Below are positions 7,690 to 9,596 of a stretch of DNA of 9,596 bases, piece by piece. Both the position numbers and the translations under genes were made by a program. The stretch covers positions 1 to 9,596 of the forward strand of contig JAAUPO010000045.1 of assembly GCA_012033095.1 (NCBI GenBank), written 5' to 3'. The notes under the pieces are model-generated. The model saw only the letters and a program-made list of their open reading frames with translations, searched no databases and was not told the DNA's origin. The stretch comes from Synechococcaceae cyanobacterium RL_1_2. Its GTDB lineage: Bacteria > Cyanobacteriota > Cyanobacteriia > Cyanobacteriales > JAAUPO01. Position 1 is the first letter of the stretch, and every line of letters begins with the position of its first letter.

Positions 7690-8748
7690 TTCCTTAACAG
7701 TCAAATTGAGCGCAGTGTCAATGATAAGTTGGAACTAGTACTCGTTACCGCCGAAGGAGAACCAATTCGACAACGGGTTGATGTCACTAGGGGCCAAGTA
7801 TTACGCCTCGCCGATCGCTATCGGGAAAGCATCACCAATCTACGGCAACCCCAAGCCTTTATGGGGCCAAGCCAACAATTATATTCATTATTGATTGAAC
7901 CGATCGAGGCGGCTATCCAAGAAAAAGGTTTAACTAATCTCACCTTTTTAATGAATGCGGGACTGCGATCGTTACCCATGGCAGCTCTGTACGACGGGGA
8001 ACAATTCCTTGTGGAAAAATATAGTGTGGGTTTAATGCCCAGCATTTCCCTAAGTGATAACCGCTATGTGGATGTGAAAAATATGAAAGTACTGGCCATG
8101 GGAGCGGAAACGTTTCCCGATCAAAATCCCTTACCCGCCGTGCCGATCGAGTTAGACACGATCGCGAATCGGCTCTGGACTGGTAGTACACAGCTGTTAA
8201 ACCAGGATTTTAACCTCGAAAATTTCAATGAAGCTAGGGAAAATAAACCCTTTGGCATTTTGCATTTAGCTACCCATGGCGAATTCAAATCCGGTAAACC
8301 CTCTAATTCCTATATTCAATTTGGGGATGAAAAATTGACCCTTGATCAATTGCCGGGACTGTCTTTAAATGATCCGCCAATAGAGCTGATGGTGTTAAGT
8401 GCCTGTCGCACTGCCCTAGGGGATGAAGAAGCGGAGTTAGGGTTTGCTGGGTTAGCGGTCATGGCTGGGGTTAAATCCGCCATCGGTAGCCTCTGGTACG
8501 TCAGCGATGAAGGAACCCTGGCCTTGATGAGTAACTTTTACAATAATTTACTCACGGCCCCCATTAAAGCGGAAGCCCTTCGCAATGCTCAACAACAAAT
8601 GATTAACGGCGAAACCAAACTGGTGGATGGCCAATTAATGACCTCTAGCGGTATTATTCCCCTCCCGGATAGTTTATCCCAACTGAGCGATCGGACCTTC
8701 TCCCACCCCTACTATTGGAGCGCCTTCACCATGATCGGTAATCCTTGG
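7690..8748 (+). other. CHAT protease domain of the fusion
   Basis: This domain runs from roughly SQIERSVNDKLELVLVTAEG to the C-terminus. Conserved blocks are MNAGLRSLPMAAL (7954-7992), LVEKYSVGLMPS, LHLATHGEF with the catalytic His codon at 8275-8277, LSACRTALGDEEAELGFAG with the catalytic Cys codon at 8404-8406, and SLWYVSDEGTLALM. CHAT is a clan CD (caspase-like) peptidase domain. Both catalytic residues are present, so the domain is predicted to be active if made. Confidence 0.9.
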
Positions 8749-8814
8749 TAAAACATTGGCTATGGTTTCCTTCGGATTAGGATTGTTCCTGTATCTGAGC
8801 AGGGGTGAATTAGG

Positions 8815-8823
8815 TACTATAAA
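8815..8823 (+). promoter_or_regulatory. Weak -10-like element before the toxin-antitoxin pair
   Basis: TACTATAAA lies 26-34 bases before the antitoxin ATG at 8849 and resembles a -10 box. No good -35 is found at the right distance (TTGTTC at 8783-8788 is 26 bp away). Toxin-antitoxin pairs usually have their own autoregulated promoter, and the 97-bp gap after the CHAT gene is the only place for it. Confidence 0.25.
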
Positions 8824-8848
8824 AAGATACTTAGCAACAAAAATTCCC

Positions 8849-9073
8849 ATGGTAAAAACAATCTTGCTACCGGATGAAATGGCAGAAGAGGCAAATGTTT
8901 TAGCTGCAAGTCTTGGGGTGTCCCTGGATGAACTATCCATCATGGCCCTAGAAGCATTGTTGAAAAAATATAAACACTCTTCCGATGCAGATCTAGATCT
9001 AGAACAAAAAATGGCGATCGCTCAACGGGGCATCACTAAATATCATCAAGCTTTGATTGAGCTGGCACAATGA
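8849..9073 (+). CDS. Ribbon-helix-helix-like antitoxin of a Doc-type TA pair
   Basis: This 74-residue protein begins with a short strand (MVKTILLP) followed by two helices (EMAEEANVLAASLG and LDELSIMALEALLKKY), the pattern of ribbon-helix-helix DNA-binding antitoxins. An acidic hinge (SSDADLDLE) and a C-terminal helix (QRGITKYHQALIELAQ) would bind and block the toxin. The frame is open from 8756, but the extra 31 residues before 8849 are unconserved-looking and begin 4 bp after the CHAT stop, so I choose the internal ATG. The stop overlaps the toxin start by four bases (ATGA at 9070-9073), the translational coupling typical of such pairs. The role is to neutralise the Doc toxin and probably repress its own operon. 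The call rests mostly on context plus the N-terminal pattern. Confidence 0.72.
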   Translation: MVKTILLPDEMAEEANVLAASLGVSLDELSIMALEALLKKYKHSSDADLDLEQKMAIAQRGITKYHQALIELAQ

Positions 9074-9471
9074 CGGAACCGGTGTGGCTTAATGCTGCCG
9101 ACATTTACAGTATTCACAAAAAAATTATTTCAGTTTCTGGGGGTAAACCAGGCATCTTAGATGGGGGAAGGATTGCTTCTAGTCTCAATAAAGCCAAAAA
9201 TGTTTTCTATTATTCTGAGAACTCAGATATCTTTAATCTGGCAGCGGTCTATGGCTATGGTTTTGTCAAAAATCACTGCTTTATGGATGGCAACAAACGA
9301 GTGGGACTCATGGTTGTCTACACTTTTCTTGGGATCAATGGTTGGGAATTAATCGCAAGCAATAATGATGTCGTTAAAGTTTTTTCTGAGCTAGCGGCAA
9401 GTCAAGGTTCACAAGCTATGGAAATTGAAACGTTAGCCCAATGGATTAGGGAAAACACTCGCCCTATCTAA
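9070..9471 (+). CDS. doc: Doc-type Fic toxin (death-on-curing family)
   Basis: This is a complete 133-residue protein. It has the family N-terminal block ISVSGGKPGILDGGRIASSL (residues 20-39) and the Fic active-site motif HCFMDGNKR (69-77: H69, D73, N75, K76, R77), preceded by the helix LAAVYGYGFVKN. In canonical Fic enzymes that AMPylate targets, position 76 is glycine (HxFx[D/E]GNGR). Lysine there is the Doc signature, and phage P1 Doc phosphorylates EF-Tu to stop translation. I infer a kinase-type growth-arrest toxin acting in the cytosol. It is held in check by the upstream antitoxin, whose stop codon it overlaps. Length and all active-site residues look intact. No start alternative is needed, as the ATG is within the overlap. 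Confidence 0.9.
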   Translation: MTEPVWLNAADIYSIHKKIISVSGGKPGILDGGRIASSLNKAKNVFYYSENSDIFNLAAVYGYGFVKNHCFMDGNKRVGLMVVYTFLGINGWELIASNNDVVKVFSELAASQGSQAMEIETLAQWIRENTRPI

Positions 9472-9596
9472 TGCCCATATTGATGAACTTTAATACTCTA
9501 ATACCTAAATTCAATACAGATAAACTTTGGAGTGTCTATTTTTTTAACTTAACACCTAACAAATAGAGAAGGGCGATCGCGGAATTTGAGGGAGCA
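9472..9596. other. Non-coding tail with a HIP1 site
   Basis: No hairpin terminator is seen after the toxin, only a T7 run (9538-9545 region). A HIP1 octamer sits at 9573-9580. A short minus-strand frame entering from the right edge and stopping at a TAA or TAG could be the tail of an outside gene, but it is too short to judge. Confidence 0.4.

Larger units (their letters stand above)
4674..8751 (+). pseudogene. Secreted haemagglutinin (TPS) - CHAT caspase-like protease fusion, with one frameshift
   Basis: Allowing one frameshift near 5690-5705 gives a protein of about 1358 residues. Residues 1-25 are a signal peptide (cleavage likely after GFA). Next is a TPS/haemagglutination-activity domain with EANLYLMNPSGIIFG (110-124), the exported part of two-partner-secretion substrates. 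It continues as a GGDGGFVEVSG segment, a beta-helix stalk of 20-22-residue coils (about 555-690) and an Asp-rich linker (848-902). A CHAT protease domain (about 1005-1358) follows, with the dyad in LHLATHGEF (H1201) and LSACRTALG (C1244), ending HPYYWSAFTMIGNPW. This suggests a caspase-like peptidase exported by an outer-membrane TpsB pore; no TpsB gene is in the window. The start is the first ATG after the in-frame stop at 4620-4622. The part after the shift (usable ATG at 5599) still encodes the stalk and CHAT domain but would lack the signal peptide. Domain calls are firm; substrate and location are inferred. Confidence 0.87.

Noticed and set aside
8756..8848. Upstream start for the antitoxin (ATG at 8756)
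   Set aside because: It would add 31 residues ahead of the typical RHH first strand and occupy the only space for the TA promoter. The ATG at 8849 gives a normal antitoxin.
1..9596. CRISPR arrays, insertion sequences, attachment sites, prophage genes
   Set aside because: No regularly spaced repeats, transposase or integrase motifs, or terminal inverted repeats were found on either strand.

Overview
The window looks like a piece of a cyanobacterial chromosome. The octamer GCGATCGC (HIP1), which is strongly over-represented in many cyanobacterial genomes, occurs at least 11 times in 9.6 kb. The largest gene is a cyanobacterial-type filamentous-haemagglutinin/CHAT fusion. I cannot name the genus. 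There are no CRISPR arrays, rRNAs, recognisable tRNAs, transposases or phage genes.

Layout, left to right. (i) 1-588: AT-rich non-coding leader with, at most, a 19-codon leader ORF. (ii) 589-2290 (+): a soluble 'ABC-class ATPase' (ABC_ATPase, COG3044-like) broken by two single-base deletions. (iii) 2351-2794 (-): a small HugZ/pyridoxamine-oxidase-like split-barrel protein, convergent with the ATPase. (iv) 2795-3367: non-coding, with one strong GC-rich hairpin and a weak candidate structured RNA. (v) 3368-4114 (-): a NYN-domain (PIN-like) nuclease with a C-terminal LOTUS/OST-HTH domain. (vi) 4115-4673: divergent intergenic region with a 21-bp tandem repeat seeded by a HIP1 site. (vii) 4674-8751 (+): a roughly 1358-residue secreted protein, interrupted by one frameshift near 5690-5705. 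It has a signal peptide, a two-partner-secretion (TPS) haemagglutinin domain, a beta-helix stalk, a very acidic Asp-rich linker and a C-terminal CHAT caspase-like protease with its His/Cys dyad. (viii) 8849-9471 (+): a toxin-antitoxin pair with overlapping ends, a ribbon-helix-helix-like antitoxin followed by a Doc-type Fic toxin. (ix) 9472-9596: short non-coding tail.

The most interesting element is the putatively exported caspase-like protease, followed 97 bp later by a Doc-type toxin-antitoxin pair. The second theme is sequence integrity. Three single-base indels (two deletions, one net insertion) break two otherwise excellent reading frames. They are either sequencing or assembly errors or real inactivation, and reads would decide. 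The remaining genes look like unrelated accessory or housekeeping genes. I see no single pathway linking them, and I do not claim a new system beyond the CHAT/TA neighbourhood.
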